Below are positions 1 to 13,399 of a stretch of DNA of 64,000 nucleotides, in pieces. Source of the DNA: Dryococelus australis (lineage: Eukaryota > Arthropoda > Insecta > Phasmatodea > Phasmatidae); the NCBI GenBank assembly GCA_029891345.1, contig CM057009.1:228523120-228587119 (forward strand), in the 5' to 3' direction. A model generated the notes under the pieces. That model was not told the origin of the DNA. It searched no databases and worked only from the letters and a program-made list of their open reading frames with translations. Position 1 is the first letter of the stretch. Each line of letters opens with the position of its first letter. Made by a program: the position numbers and the translations under genes.

Positions 1-880
1 TTGCTCAGAAACTTCTGTTAAGGTAAATTAACATCAGAACCAACCATAAATACAATAAATTTTTTTTATGCTGATTTGGCGTTATTCCATGTTCACTGGA
101 AAAAAAATGTACACAAATATTTTATTTAGTTGGACACAGATTTTTAATAACCATTTCAGGAATGCTATTATTTGTGTTTCCTATATTTGCTCTTATGTAA
201 TTAATCAGCCATTATGCAAACAAGCACTGTACTAAGACATTATTTTCCGACATCATAAGAAATTGACATCTCATAATTTATTCACCATAACCAAAGAAGC
301 ATCAGTCACATGGCCACATATGAACCTTGATATTGGCAGTGTACCTATTTTGTAAAGACATGCAGCTGGAAAACTTGACATTAGTTTATTAATATAGCAA
401 ACATGTAAGATATAGCTAATAATATTATTTTGCAGAGTACCTATAGGTATTTAATATGTGGAATAGCTTTTAAATAGTGCATATCTAAATTGGCGGAAGC
501 TTCATTTTCTTGGTAATAAGAACTGATGTACGTACACTAACTAACAAAAATATGTAATCCTTTAATTACCTAGTTTTAAAATCAATGAATTTCGAAATAA
601 TCCACTAAAATAAATTCATTATACTTCATGTGCACCAAAACAATATACGAAAAATCGCACATCTGAATATATTTTAAAAAATGTGACATTCCATGTATTC
701 AGATACATGTTCATCTTCGTTTCATAATTACCGCAGAGGTAATTAGTCATGAAGTAATATGTTGGTGCTCAAGTGACTGTGGAATAGAGCAATTCTTAGG
801 CCCGATGCATAAGCAAATGTACGAAGATCTTACAATTATTTAAAAGAATGAAAGTTCTGAAGTAGTAGGATTTGAGGAAG
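1..880. other. AT-rich non-coding stretch
   Basis: No open frame of useful length, no RNA gene and no recognisable repeat was seen on either strand. Confidence 0.5.
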
Positions 881-1400
881 TTTGGTGCAAAGGCGTGGGC
901 CGCCGGACCGTCGGAGCTGTTCATACTATGTCATTCCAGTCCTCCGGCGGCCGTATTGTCCACCATGTTATATTTCGGTGACCTTAACCTCGATCTTGCG
1001 ATGGTGCTGCAGCGCCGTCGCGGTTAGTGCTACATTTTGCCATTTTTTAGTGCCATTTTGCCATTTATTTACTGTTCTTTTCGCGCCTCTCAGAATCCGA
1101 TTCCCTTTTCCTTCCGCTCCCCCTTGCCTAGCTCATTTCCCGGTGCGTCATACATTAAATTGTAGTGAAGTTCAATAGATCAGCTGGGTTGTAAGCGGTG
1201 GCCTTCAATTCTACAGCTGCGACTCGAAGCATTTACATCGAGCTCTCCTTCGAACACACCATCAGCATGGAAATATACGTCATTTAGAAATTATAATATT
1301 TGCATAGCACACGAGTAATTTTCTATTTATATTTTGTAATTAATCTAATTCAGTGTAAAACCTTCAGTGTGATCAGGTGGAATACGGGAAGACACGGTGA
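880..1400 (+). other. GC-richer island upstream of the gag remnant
   Basis: This block is clearly richer in G and C than the sequence on either side. It holds a 98-codon frame (882-1178) with no similarity I recognise. A good splice-donor-like string (ACGGTGAGTC) lies near 1394. It could be a host promoter/first exon or the leader/LTR of the gag-bearing element downstream. I found no matching second LTR, so neither reading is settled. Confidence 0.25.
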
Positions 1401-2650
1401 GTCGTTGACAGTTTGATATTATTCAAGCTTTAGTTTTTGTGTTGCGATGTAGTTGGCTTTTTAATATAATATCGTGCACGACTTATAGCGTTCCTTATTC
1501 TGTGTTTGCTATCCTGTGATAATATTACGATTTTTAATAGAAATATGGTTTCAACATCGCCGTTCGTGTTTGTCTGTTGTAAATGCGTAGTTTACTTGTA
1601 CTATCGTTGTCCCATTTGGCTGGCCAGGCCGACGAGCTTTGTTAGTTATTGCCTGTCCACACCTAGCCGCGCCGCCTTTGGTAGAAAATGTTTTAATTAT
1701 CTGGGTATTTTTACAGCCAAGCGATTGGAACGGCCCACCGAAATTTTTGGGTGATGCCTGGTTTAGCAATGTATTTTTGATAGTAATTTTATTCTACTTT
1801 TTAATTTGTCTTTTAATTGCACCGCGCTTTGATGGGCCTAGTATGGCTGTGGATGTTTACAGTAATTATTCAATGTTAGTGAAACATAAAGGCGCAGTTG
1901 GTCTTGTAGTTGAATATTGCGTGGCTGGATTTTTTATACAAATGTATGTGCATAAAAATACCTTTGACGTTGGAACTCACGTGCGTAGCAAATATAGTAA
2001 GTTGGTGTAGATGGTTCTTAGTATCGGTGGTTGCCGAAATTTAAAAAAAATCACTGATTTCCACTTTGAAAGAAAAATACGCATTTCACTTAAATATAAA
2101 GTACCTGTTTGTGTCACTTAAACAGTTGGCATCGTTTTTGCATGACGTCAAAGAAGGTCTATTGTGATTACTCTGTCGAGAATTTTAATAGTAATAGCAA
2201 GATTGTATGCTTCAGAATTTACCAGGTTTTACTGATTTTGAATTGATTTTGTTACAGTTGATTGCCAATTCACTCTATCATGTTACGACGATTTTGAGTG
2301 GCAATTTATTACGGTACTTTTATACAAGAGTTTTTTCTAGTCAGTGTTGAAATATATTTTTTGTGGCATAATAATTTTACAGATATTTTTATATTATTTG
2401 TGCAATATTTAAATAATCTCTCATCAGTATTATGTGATCATACGTGCTCTCTTGTACAATATATTGGGCAACTGTAATAAATGATTGAAAACTGAACCTT
2501 GTACGTCATTTTGTACAATTGTACTGACAATTCTGTTTAATTAATCTCCGTTACTTTCTGCTATTGCAATCATATTTATATTTGTTTGATTAATTTTCAA
2601 CTCTACGATGAGCTTCAACGTCAGCTTTGTGTATACGTTGTCGAGATAGG
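1400..2650. other. Unassigned stretch between GC island and gag remnant
   Basis: A 123-codon frame at 1639-2010 (+) has a hydrophobic middle segment but no family I recognise, and overlapping frames on both strands are similarly long. The rest is AT-rich. If the gag remnant at 2650 belonged to a complete element, its leader would lie here, but no primer-binding site was identified with confidence. Confidence 0.3.
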
Positions 2651-3590
2651 CTTTGCAAGATTTGGAATTTGTTTTTGCAGAAACTTTAAATGTGGCACAA
2701 CTTCGCAGGCTGTATGCTCAACGCCTCCAGCAGGATTCCGTTGCAGTAACGTCCACCTCGCTTCAGCAATCTGACCCGGTGAGCCAACCATCCTTTTCCA
2801 CAAACAAACATTTTATGTTATCTTTAAACCGGATAAATTCCCTTACCACTCTCGAACCAGTTTCCATTCTCACCATTTTCGTCACGGTTGTTAAGGTGGC
2901 TAGTTTATATCTCTGCCCTGAAGACTTTCTCCTTCGATCTCTTTCCGTTAAAGTAGAAGGCCTTGTTTTACATTTACTTGACAAGGAACTGCAGTCGCTT
3001 CCCGGTGGAATTTTGGCTGGGTTTCATGTTCTGTGTTTGGCACACATTTTTCCCTCCCCGCATGAAGAGGCAATATGAAATGAACATAATGTATCGCATA
3101 CAAAACCCCAATGCATCTGTTTGTGAGTTTGTCGAATCAATTTGTGCTTTTCGTGATGCCATGTGTTTAGCTTTAACTGGATCTGATTTAGTTAATATCA
3201 TATTTTATAATCTGGCTCCCTTTGTAATATGGTATTGTATGACGCTATATCCCCCATGGAATTTAACCGAACTACGCCAGATTGCTGTTGATGCTCAGGG
3301 CATAGTGACGGCCACGTATAGATACAAGACTTATTTTCCCCGCCAGAATACTTGTACGGTAGAGCGCGAGTAGTTTGCCCCGGACAGGTGATGTACTTTC
3401 AAAGCCACAGGAGGCGCGAATGGCACTGTCTGGTCGTGCACTGTGCTAATTGCACATATGTTGGACACATGGCGGCTAAATGCAAACAGATAAAACATAA
3501 TTTAGTGGAACGAAAATGTTTCCGTTGTGGTGAGCCGGTACATGTCCGTCGTCTTTGCACGTGGACCAGAAACAACTTGTGACTGGACAG
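2650..3590 (+). pseudogene. gag: Decayed gag of a Ty3/gypsy-like LTR retroelement
   Basis: Capsid/nucleocapsid polyprotein remnant that would have packaged element RNA in cytoplasmic particles. The reading moves through three frames: an N-terminal part with LRRLYAQRLQQ near 2715-2750, a capsid part about 2820-3350 (for example YRIQNPNASVCEFVES and LTELRQIAVDAQGIVTA), then a nucleocapsid with two CCHC zinc knuckles, CANCTYVGHMAAKC (3442-3483) and CFRCGEPVHVRRLC (3517-3558). Both knuckles keep C-x2-C-x4-H-x4-C spacing. Frameshifts near 2960 and 3350 show it is dead. The protease remnant follows directly, the usual gag-pol order. The family assignment within LTR elements is inference; a Ty1/copia or Pao origin is less likely because of the protease form. 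Confidence 0.75.
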
Positions 3591-3599
3591 GGATATGGA

Positions 3600-4014
3600 T
3601 GTGCCAGTCGCGAGAATAAAATAAATGCACACAATGTTATCAAGTGTATTGTTACTGTTAACTGTTGCGGTAGCAATTTTTCCACCTCGATGGACACCGG
3701 GGCGATGCATTGCATCATCAGTCAAGCCTTTCTTAATCGCCCTATAAATTTTAAATTTTGGTCAAAGGGGCACATGCATGTTATGACAGAATATTCTTTG
3801 TGTGCTCAGTGGCGACATGGTAAGGTTCAATGTTGTGGTTCATCTCCACTTTAAAATAGGCCAACTATCCTGGACTGATTCAGTTTGGGTGTTCTATTTT
3901 CTTTCACAAGATATTATTTTGGGCTTGGAGTTTTTAGGCTCGTTCGCAATCACTTGTCTCGGGGGTCATTATCCTAACTTCCTTTCCATGTGCGGTGCCT
4001 ACCTACATATGTAG
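3600..4014 (+). pseudogene. Retroelement aspartic protease remnant
   Basis: The catalytic-site motif DTGA begins at 3693 and the second conserved block ILGLEFL lies at about 3916-3936, in a frame shifted relative to the first. This is the normal spacing of a retropepsin-like protease that cleaves Gag-Pol. It follows the zinc-knuckle gag directly. No reverse transcriptase or integrase follows: similarity stops at about 4014, so this copy is 3'-truncated after the protease. The frameshift between the two blocks confirms a pseudogene. Confidence 0.7.
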
Positions 4015-4367
4015 CTGCACTCTTCACATGTCACAACAGGTGCCCCTGACTTGCGGTCAGTGGTGCATGCGTGCACTCTTACAAGGCCAGGTGATTTAAT
4101 TTTAATACAACATTAAAAAACACTGAATAAAGTAAAATATTAAAAAAAAATTGTTTCCATTAATTTTTAAAGTAGTTATATTCGTATATTTTTTCAAAGT
4201 CCTGCCTGGAATGCATTTTACAATAATTTCTTATATACCTTCTCGTGTATGAAAAATTACATCTTTAAATTCGTATATAAATATACACACTGGCGATTCG
4301 TGGCAATCTAGCAGGCGATGAAGGAATTATGTAGATGGTGGTGTTCAACAAATGTGAGATACAAGAG

Positions 4368-4790
4368 ATAGATGAAGAGAGAAAGACAAGAGGGAATGAA
4401 AGAGAGAATGAATAAAAAATGGGAGGACTCAGAGAAAACCTATGGAATGATAGAGAGACAATGAGAAAGGAAAGAGATGAATTGAGATACAGAAGACAGT
4501 GGAAAGAGAGATAGCGAATGTGAGCAATTGGGAAACAAGAGAGAAAGCGAAAAAGAGAGAAAGAGGAAATAAAGAGAGAAGAGAGAGAATGAGAGAAAAG
4601 AAAGAGATAAATGAGAGAGACAAGTGAGAAAGGAAAGAGAGAAGGCTAATATTATTAGTTGGAAAATAAGAGAGAATGATAGAGAAATTTAGAGAAATAT
4701 ATAAAGAGAGAGAAGGACAGAGAAAAATAGAGAGAAAGAGAGAAAAAATTGCATTGAGTGAGGGACAACACGAAATGATAGAGCATGAAA
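4368..4790. repeat. GA-rich simple-sequence tract
   Basis: About 420 bp of purine-rich (GAGA/AAGAGAGA) low-complexity sequence on the + strand. The long minus-strand frame through it is composed of Ser, Leu, Phe and Ile from TCTC/TTTC codons and is a composition artefact, not a gene. Confidence 0.85.
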
Positions 4791-4799
4791 AAACGAGAC

Positions 4800-6410
4800 A
4801 GAATGATGATACATCACGATCGTATGCACCTTGAAAAGACGAGTCCGGATGATATATAACACTCAATACTTACGCCATGAAATTTATTTAATGTGAAAAT
4901 ATATTTAAATTTTAAAAATAATATTTAAAATTATTTTATTTAATCGGCTTCTCAGATACCGCATTGTTTGGTCTGGAAGGCATAGGAAGAAACCCAGAAC
5001 TTAAAAATAGCTTGAAGAAATTCTTTCGGTGGCTTGGAGTGGTTTCTAATTTTCTTAAGGAAAAATTGGAAATTTTTAAGGGAAAACGGGAAATTTTAAG
5101 GACTTTTTGGGCTAAGACATGCGATTTATTGAAAAATAAGTGGGATTCTAAGAGATAATCCAGGAATTCCTACATTGCCTCCTCGATCCACCAATCCACA
5201 GCCTGAAGCCTGTGTGCTCACTTTCCCATATCCCTACTAGTAGTAAGTTTTGCGGGGAAAAAATTATATATAGTAAGAAGATGCTAACGTAAAGGTACAC
5301 CCACCACAAGTACAAAATCATTTTAAAAAATTTACATTCGGCAAACAAAATTACTGTACTTACATACATTCACATGCACTCGATTCTTTAAGCGATAAAT
5401 CTGATCCGCGGTACGAAATATCCCGCCCTTGCCTACCTACAGGGACACATCAAACTGCTATGTGACTTCAGCCGAATGAAAAGTGACATGCAAACATGTT
5501 TATGTATATGTGCGGCCGATCTTACAAAATGTGTCGATAGTATTCACTCTTTATGAAATACGCTAACTAAAACACTGATATATTCCTAGCTGCAAGTCTA
5601 CAATGCAGATTTTTAACACAATACGAATTCCAGCAATGACATGCGCATACAGCTCTTATTCACACCCTCCGACTTCGTCGAGACATATAAGGAAAGTCTT
5701 CACAAGTGCGAAAAAAATTAAGGCATATTTCAGCCATAGCATTACGGAGGCCATGAGATTCTAAAGTAATGTTAATCCCTTTCAAGTACTAGAAAATTAT
5801 ATTTTTTTACAAAAGTTTTAAGGAAATTAATGCTTTATTTTTTGTATATAAAATCAAATGTGAACTTATTTTTTTTTATTAATTCCACTAAACTGAACAT
5901 TATTTGTGATGTTGTCAAACTAATAAATAAGAAAAATGTTACATTATGCACTTGCCCATACGGCAAACACACACACAAAAGAGTCCGAAATATCCCAATG
6001 TGCAGGCGAGACAGATAGGTGCATTTAAAAACTATTAAGACAAAAGCGTACTTAAACAAGTGGATACGAGTACGAATAGAGAAGTAAACTAGAAACACGT
6101 GCAAGTTTCTTAAAAAGATTGATTCTGACACACCTGGTGTCCTGGTGCGGAGCTGAGACTCCGGGGCCGCCATCTTGGATTTCGTCACGAGAAAATAATT
6201 TCCCTTTTTGATCGAAAAACTGATTAATTTCAATAAAATAATTTCCTTTTTTTGGCAGCCATATTCACAGCCAGTATGGCGGCGACCATTTTGTTATCAC
6301 GTAATCAGGTGGTGGCCATTTTGGTGGCCAGTACATTACGAAACATATAATGTTTTCAGTCTGAATACTCCCATCTTATGTATTTTTCTGGATGTGTCTA
6401 TCCTACCGAA
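4800..6410. other. Non-coding stretch
   Basis: Short frames (such as 4964-5158 and 5148-5369) have no recognisable similarity. AT-rich with poly-A/T runs. No RNA gene or structured repeat was recognised. Confidence 0.45.
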
Positions 6411-6735
6411 TGACTTTACTTCACACTCTTGCATTCCACCCTGCCTCCTGGCCCCGAAACCCACACACCAGCCTCGATACCTGCCACAATGCCAGTCTCT
6501 CTTGCATTACAGTCGATTTATTCAATGATCCATGAATGTGGAGTCGAATCCTTGGGTGTGGGGCCAGGAGCTGTGGAGTCACCCTCACCACATAAGTTCA
6601 TGCTCTTGTATTCTGGTCAATTTCCACCTATGACCCATCAATGTGGTGTTGACTCATTGGGTGTGGGTTCAGTAGGTGTGATGTCACCCTCATCTCAGAA
6701 ATTCACACTCTTGCACTATTCTGGTTTGTATTCTC
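6410..6735 (+). repeat. Tandem repeat, about 105 bp unit, 2-3 copies
   Basis: The blocks starting at 6531 (CATGAATGTGGAGTCGA) and 6636 (CATCAATGTGGTGTTGA) align along their length. They share GGGTGTGGG, GTCACCCTCA and TTCTGGT landmarks. A partial third copy precedes them. The plus-strand frame through it simply reads the repeat. Confidence 0.75.
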
Positions 6736-6849
6736 TGGTTGCATCCAACCTTATTTCTTTCCTACTGAATGTGTGCACTTCCACTTATGCATTCCCTGTG
6801 GAGAGGAGACACTTTTCCAAGGTGCCCTGTCAGCCTCAGGTAAAGTATG

Positions 6850-8210
6850 TAGTAAGCACACATATAAGTATAGTTGACTGTAATTTCCGAACTGTTTGAG
6901 ATATAGTGGCCAAGATCATAACATAGGCATCACTACAGACAGCAAAAAAGAGTGATGGTTCAAGTTTAACCTAGCCTACTTGTAAGAATAGTTGGCTGTA
7001 ATTTCTTAACCGTTTGAGATATAGTTGTCAAATTCATAACATAGTCATCACTCCCTACGACAAGAAGGGCTGTAGGGCTATGTGTACCCTATGTCTCTGT
7101 ATAAGCATAGTTGGCTGTAATTTCTTATCCATTTAAGATATAGTTATATAATTCATAACATAGGCATTACCCATGACGACGAGATGTTCGCAGGGTCGGG
7201 TAGAACCTGTGTCTACTTATAAGAATAGTTTTATGTTATTTCCGATTCATTTAAGAACCAGTTGTTAAATTCAGAACATAGGCATGACCCACAACAAGGA
7301 TAAGTGTAGCAGGGCCAGTTTTAACTTATGTCTACTTATATGCATAGTTGGTTGTAATTTCCGAATTGTTTAAGATGAAAAATTCATAACATAGTCATCA
7401 GCCACAACAACGAGAAGGGTCGCAGGGTCAAGTGTAATTTATGTCTACTTACATGTATAGTTGGCTGTAATTTCCGAACTGTTTGAGATAAAACTATAAA
7501 AATTGTAATGTAGACATCGCTCCACACAAAGGAAAGGATCGAGAGGTCAAGTATTTCCTAAGCATTCTTGTAAGCATGCTTGTTTGTAATTTCCGCATCA
7601 TTTGAAATAAAACTACCAAAATCATAACATAGGCATCACCACAGACAATGAAAAGAAACTAGTGGTCAATTATGACCTAAGTGTACACATAAGTATTGCT
7701 GGCTGTAATTCCTGAACCATTAAAAATTACAAATAGCAAATTTATAATATAGATATCTCCCCAGAAACCGAAAAGGTTCGAGGGTCAAGTATTATCAAGA
7801 CACACTTATAAGTATAGGAGAGACTAATTTCCGAACCATTTAAGATATAGCTGTCAAATTCATAAAATTTGCATCATCCCCGACAACAAGAAGGGTTGCT
7901 GGGTCAAGTGTGTCAAAAGTTCACTTATAAACATAGTAAGTTGTTATTTTAGATGAGTATATTATATAGCCACAAATTCATAAGAAAGGTATCACCCCCA
8001 ATTTTGAAAAGAGTCATGCTGCCAAGTATGTCCTAAGCATACCTTAAAGCATATTTGACTGTAATTTCCTAACTGGCTAAGATATAGCCATAAAATTCAG
8101 AATATAGGCATCCCCCTAACAACGAAAAAGGTTGTGGTGTCAAGTATATCCTAGGTGCACATACAAGCATAGTGAGCTATAATTTCCGAACAGATTTATA
8201 TACAACTCAA
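6850..8210. repeat. Satellite-like array, about 118 bp unit, about 12 copies
   Basis: The landmark GGCTGTAATTTCCGAAC followed by TTTGAGATATAG recurs in diverged form near 6880, 6989, 7116, 7235, 7352, 7466, 7587, 7705, 7828, 7943, 8060 and 8180. Each unit also carries AATTCATAACATAGGCATC and AGGGTCAAGT. Mean spacing is about 118 bp. Copies differ by substitutions and small indels, so the array is old. No open frame runs through it. Confidence 0.9.
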
Positions 8211-8219
8211 AAAAATTAC

Positions 8220-9030
8220 AGGAAACAAGAGGGGGTACCATTCAGATTACCCTTGCTTTACCAGTCGCACACATTGGCCATACGATCTCCATTGCATTAT
8301 AAGTGTTAGCAGATTAAAATCATATGCATTGTCCTATGCATGCGACAGACATTGGGAAAAATAAATAATAGCATGCACCTAAACACACTAACAATACGTG
8401 TCATAGTGAGCTGACGAGGATGTTTCCTTCTGGATCTGCAAATTAAGTCCTAGATGCACAGTTAGGAGATGAAATAAAGCAAATGCTGGTATTGGCCTGT
8501 GCACTTACCAGACTCATCATCGTGAGCCAGCGAGGTTTACCCTTCCAGACGCGCCTAAGCCAATGATATCCTCGACAGACAGTGCGTGCAGTGAGTAGAA
8601 ACTCGCATGGGCCCCCACCAGACATCGCGAATCAGCGATGTTTCTTTCATCTATGCTAATAACACCAGCAGTGAAGATGCTCATACTACCACCTGACTGC
8701 AGAAGGGGCTAGCATACTCGCAGGATTCCCTTCATCTGGAATCCCGGCAGGGATTCGAATTCTCATGCACTGGTATTTCACCTGGCGAGGTGTCGAGTCT
8801 CATGCTCTCATTCCAACTTAGTTGCCCCAATCCTGAGATACTTTCACCTGGTCTCTGTGATGATGAGTCTCAAGCTCTTCACAAACGTGACATGGAGCGA
8901 GCATGCCAACGCACACTAGGCTAGAGTCGCACTGCACATGTGTGAAGTATGCTCTGAGCATAGTTGGCTGCCGGACCAGTCGGCCAACAGCGCATGTCTC
9001 GGCAAGTCGAAGGTGATGTCAAAGAACACT
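8220..9030. other. Unassigned stretch
   Basis: Mixed composition, no coding signal. A string GGGATTCGAATTC near 8753 faintly resembles a degenerate tRNA B box in reverse, but no partner A box was found. Confidence 0.35.
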
Positions 9031-9032
9031 AG

Positions 9033-9080
<48 letters not shown>
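9031..9080 (+). repeat. (GA)n microsatellite
   Basis: About 24 uninterrupted GA dinucleotides. Frames through it on both strands (RERERE / SLSLSL) are artefacts. Confidence 0.95.
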
Positions 9081-10960
9081 TATGCGTCAGGTCTCCAGGG
9101 TGGTAGACCGGTCGAGTCACACATTGTAATGGACACAGAGAAATAGAAGTGAGTGGCGAGCGAGGACAAAAGCAGCTGCTGTTTTAATAATAAGCATCTG
9201 TTTGTAAAATATGGAAACAACAGGGGATCTACATTTAAGGCCTGCGGGGTAACGAGCAGGGTCCTAACACAGCGAACTGCCGATGGGAAAAGATGCACGC
9301 ACCTTGACAGGGGTTCCGGCTGCGGTAGCCGCTAAGGTGATCAGCCTTTGGCAACAGCATTAAGATGAAGAAATTCCCATAGGTTTCATAAAGGCTTTAT
9401 GTAGCCAGTTGTACTTGGCTTGAATTATTAACTAAATTATAAATACATAATAGTTTTAACTATATAGTAAATTATGCATAGAGCCCCCTCGATCGATAGA
9501 ATCAATTAATTAATGTAATTCAAATTTTAAAAAATATTGTATGACATAATATAAACACTGTACATTGACATAGTATATTATTAGGTGTATATTCATCTGA
9601 GTATGCTTCCCCCACTTAACTCGTATGGCCCCCCTGTAGGATCATAATATTGGTAGAGGCGCTAGTCTTTCCTAAACTCTCAGGAACCAGGTAAAATATT
9701 TAAAGTAAAAGCATAACATCACTGGAAGTTAGGGCTTAAATAACTTTTGCATAACCCCACAACATAAAATTATGATAAATTCGTAGATTTTGCAAGTTGT
9801 TAACTTGATTGGTAATAAAACTGGTTATGAGGGATAAATTATAGGCCTATACCAGCTCCCAGCAAACTAAAATTGAGTAACCTACAAATAGTAAAAATAA
9901 ATTGCAAATATAAATAACTAATTTCTTAAACACATCCAAAAATTGTAACCAATTAACATTAGTATTGTGATGTAAAGCAGCATGAGGATATAAATCTGAA
10001 AAGGTGTTAGGCAAAGAATTAAACAATTTAAAATAAATATGAAATATAAGATACATCGCGTATCTCCGAGTTTAATAACTCATGTAATAGTCCAAAATAA
10101 ATACTCAGATATTTTAAAAGTTTATTTAATAAACATGAGTTTGCAATTCTTGACATAAAATTAAGATTTAAAGGAATTAAAAATAATTCAAGTGTCTTGA
10201 AGAGATAGAATCAGATATACAATTTTTACAATACAGGAATGTATAAATAAAATATATCATTTTCTCATTAAATTAAATTGTAAAATGTGTATGAGGCTCA
10301 AATTTATCATTCATGTCAGTAGAGAAGAATTATAATTAAGGAAATTCTTTCTGTTAAGATATTTTCTACAGTTATCCAATTATAAGGTGTACTGGGGAAT
10401 AAAATTTTCTGTACCAGGTATGAGGCATGAGGCCTCAAGGTCACAGCCAGACGCGACCCACTTGCATGTTGACGTTTGCGGTAACAACAACCATCCATTC
10501 CCCTTCACGAGAAATCAGTTACTTCCGAATGGGTGCCTGCCTCTAGCTTAAGAAATGTATGTTTAAATGCATTCACCTGTGTAAACACTGCACTGCCTTC
10601 ACTGCTGTCTGTAACATTGGTTTACAAAGTTTCACACATTTAATGCTTCTATATTATGAATATGGGACGAGATGGAATTAAGCGACGAGAGATGGGCGAT
10701 TTTAATGAAATATCAAGGGTATCAATAAAATGGGAACTAGTGGTGCTGACACACCCATTTCACCTAGGTAGAGCGAATCCATAAGATGCCCATGTTAATT
10801 ACGTCATTCACGTAATTTACCCAGGAGGTCACCCACATGATTCTCACGAGAGTAGCGGGGATGTAGGGAACTGGTGGCGTAGTCACCAGTCCAGAGTCAC
10901 CCACTGTGTTGTTTTGCACACGAGTGCAGGACTCTAGGCTCTGTCTGGGTTATGCCCCGA
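9080..10960. other. Non-coding stretch
   Basis: Only short frames with no recognisable similarity. Strongly AT-rich from about 9400 to 10,300. No RNA gene or repeat was recognised. Confidence 0.45.
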
Positions 10961-10967
10961 GAGAAGA

Positions 10968-11125
10968 GAGATAATTTGGAGCCTATTTATTCCACTGTCT
11001 TGTCGGGGTGTCTCCAAGCAATAGTAACTTGTAAGAGATGAGAGATGAGAGATATATTTGAGAGCCTACATTCTCCACTGTCTTGTCGATGGGTCTCCAG
11101 GAAGCAAGAGTGATTGCAGAGAGGC
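10968..11125 (+). repeat. Tandem duplication, about 75 bp unit
   Basis: Two adjacent diverged copies share GAGATA, GAGCCTA, CCACTGTCTTGTCG and GGTCTCCA in the same order, each followed by an AGCAA-like string. Confidence 0.65.
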
Positions 11126-11129
11126 GAAA

Positions 11130-12240
11130 TGCTTCTGTGGTGGGCCTAGTATGTGACACAGCTACACATTACTAAGGATTTCACTTGGGTTCATTCCATG
11201 TTACACAGTATGTATTAAAAAGGTTTTTTTTTTTTACCGTGGGTATTGCATGCACACAGTAAATCGCAAATGTACCACAGGGGCACATTGCAAAATTCCA
11301 ACCCCCTGAAGCTAAAATAATTGAGTATAAATCCCCCGATTTCACTATTAAAGTGTGTGGCAGCAAGTGTTGTGAGAATCTAAGAATAATATACAAGCAG
11401 GAGAAGTATTTTATTTGTTGTTTTAAGAATGTTTTCATTATAGAAAGGGCAAATTTAGATTATTTGTGATTGTAAGCATTGCACGTATTTAGTATACACA
11501 TTAAATTATGAAAAGACAGTGAAAAATTAAGTACACTTTGATAACAACAAAATGTTATAATGTGTTTATTAATTTAAAAAAAATTATTAAATGAAATTCA
11601 CACAATTTATAAACAGCATATAGGAAGCAAATATTGTGTAAAGGAACTGCAGTAATAGCTGTAACCTTAGAATAAAAATAAATAATTTTATTTTATAATA
11701 TAAATAATGAAGGGACACTTGTATTAAAGTTCTAACCAAAATAAGCCACATAAATAAAAATTAGGAATGTCATCAACACACAATCCTCATAAATGTTTAT
11801 TTGTACAATAAACCTTAGAAATAAATACATATAAATAAGAAGTAGATGTATATATCTAAAGTAAACCTATTTCTTCAGGATACTAATATGTTTTTGAAAG
11901 TGTTTCGAAACGCATTACACAATAACTTGAACAGGACAATGCAATGTGTCCTGATGTCGCGTCCCACGTCACACGGTTCTGTGGAGGGGGACGGTAGGCT
12001 GTGGTACAGAGTCATCGGGGTTCAAAACACCAAAGGGTAAGGCCCCCATGAACTTACATATCCTCTAATAACTCCCATGCACACAGCTGAACGACAATTC
12101 AGTGGATCGATTGCGACAAGTGGAGATTACCAGGGTTAGCAGAGAAACACATGGGCGGTCGGCCCACCTCGGCGATCTTAAACTTGCTTATCACAAATAC
12201 AAATCGAATAATCTACAACCACGATCGGAAGCTTCTAGAC
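11130..12240. other. Non-coding stretch beyond the 3' end of the gypsy element
   Basis: AT-rich. If the adjacent minus-strand retroelement kept a 3' LTR it would lie here. I compared the block by eye with the 16.7-18.0 kb flank and saw no convincing direct repeat. Confidence 0.35.
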
Positions 12241-13260
12241 ATGTATAAAACACAAAATTTTCTTAGGCTTATGAAACCTTTTCAAATGAGAGATGTGTGC
12301 TCTCGTTACATATTTACCAGAACTAGGGTCAGCAAGACTGACAGTGACTGGCATTAGAAAATGTTGGCTCTGGCAAGGTCCAGTCCAACGGAATAAAAGC
12401 TGAGAATCATTTTCTTTACTGTCCTGCTGACAGGGCGAGCTTTACATAGAACGAAGTCATCAAGATGAAATGGATTGTCAATCCTACTTGTGTCATATCT
12501 AACACAGCTCCTAAAACGAGCTCTCTAAAGATTTAATAGCTACTGCCTAAACCTGACAAATGTCCTTTGGATCATCCGCAACAAATCATCGAAACACCAC
12601 AAATTAGACAAAGGATTATTGGGTAGATAGTTTAATACTTGATTAAACTCAGTTTTCTTATGCGACTCATGTTTAGCAAAATTAAATGCCATTTGCAACC
12701 AAGGGAGATTCCTGTCCCAACTCGAATGATTTGTCACATGAAAGACTATACGGGCCGAACGAATGAGCCGGTTGAAATGCTCCACATGCGAAAGAGGCGG
12801 TTTGTATGGAGACAACATGATGCAGCGAATGCCATAAGAAAAACTCATTTCACGAAAAATCCCTTAAGTGAATTGTGAACTATTAACAGATAGAATAGAT
12901 TTGGGCATTCAAAATTTTTAGAAAAAACGGGCTTGCAAGGCACGAACAGTTGATGCTGCATCAGCTTTTCTCATAGGGATGAGCCATACGAATTTCGAAA
13001 AGGCCTTAACACAAACTAATAACATATTGTTACCAGACTTGGTTCTAGGAAATAGGCCGACAAAGTAAGTAATTTTTTTTTCATTTGCTTCTCAGCCACT
13101 TCTAACAACAGGAGAACCTAATGAGTTTTTTTTAGCATGTTTACTAAAAGCACACTACTTACAATATTTGACATGTTCTGCAATTTTGGCATCTATGCCT
13201 ATCCAGATGAAATGTTTTATAATAGTATGTATGGGTTTACAGAATCCTAAATGTGCACCA
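12240..13260 (-). pseudogene. Retroelement integrase remnant
   Basis: Integrase would insert element cDNA into the genome. Reading 3'-ward on the minus strand: a zinc-binding region remnant ending near 13,140 (KHFIWIGIDAKIAEHVK), a catalytic-core region 13,060-12,540 with NMLLVCVKAFSKFVWLIP and the conserved SPYKPPLSHVEHFNRL, then a C-terminal stretch with PSSGKYVTRAHIS-like residues near 12,300. By family position the first Asp (around 13,060) reads Tyr and the second (in SVNSSQFT, about 12,880) reads Asn. The Glu in HVEHFNR is retained. Residue assignments are by analogy with the DDE core. Several stops and frame changes make it inactive. Confidence 0.75.
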
Positions 13261-13399
13261 AGGGGCGATGAGTGGAGATACTAAAAAATCATGGGTTTGA
13301 GGTGGCACTGCAACACAGCATGTTTTGCATTATTATGAGATCAACAGCACGCCATGCCTTTTGATAGAAAATAGGGGTTTTCTTCAAAACCTAATTTCA

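Noticed and set aside
1639-2010. 123-codon plus-strand frame as a gene
   Set aside because: No recognisable family, overlapping frames of similar length on both strands, and no supporting context.
4429-4866. 145-codon minus-strand frame
   Set aside because: It reads a GA-rich simple-sequence tract; the protein is only Ser/Leu/Phe/Ile from TCTC-type codons.
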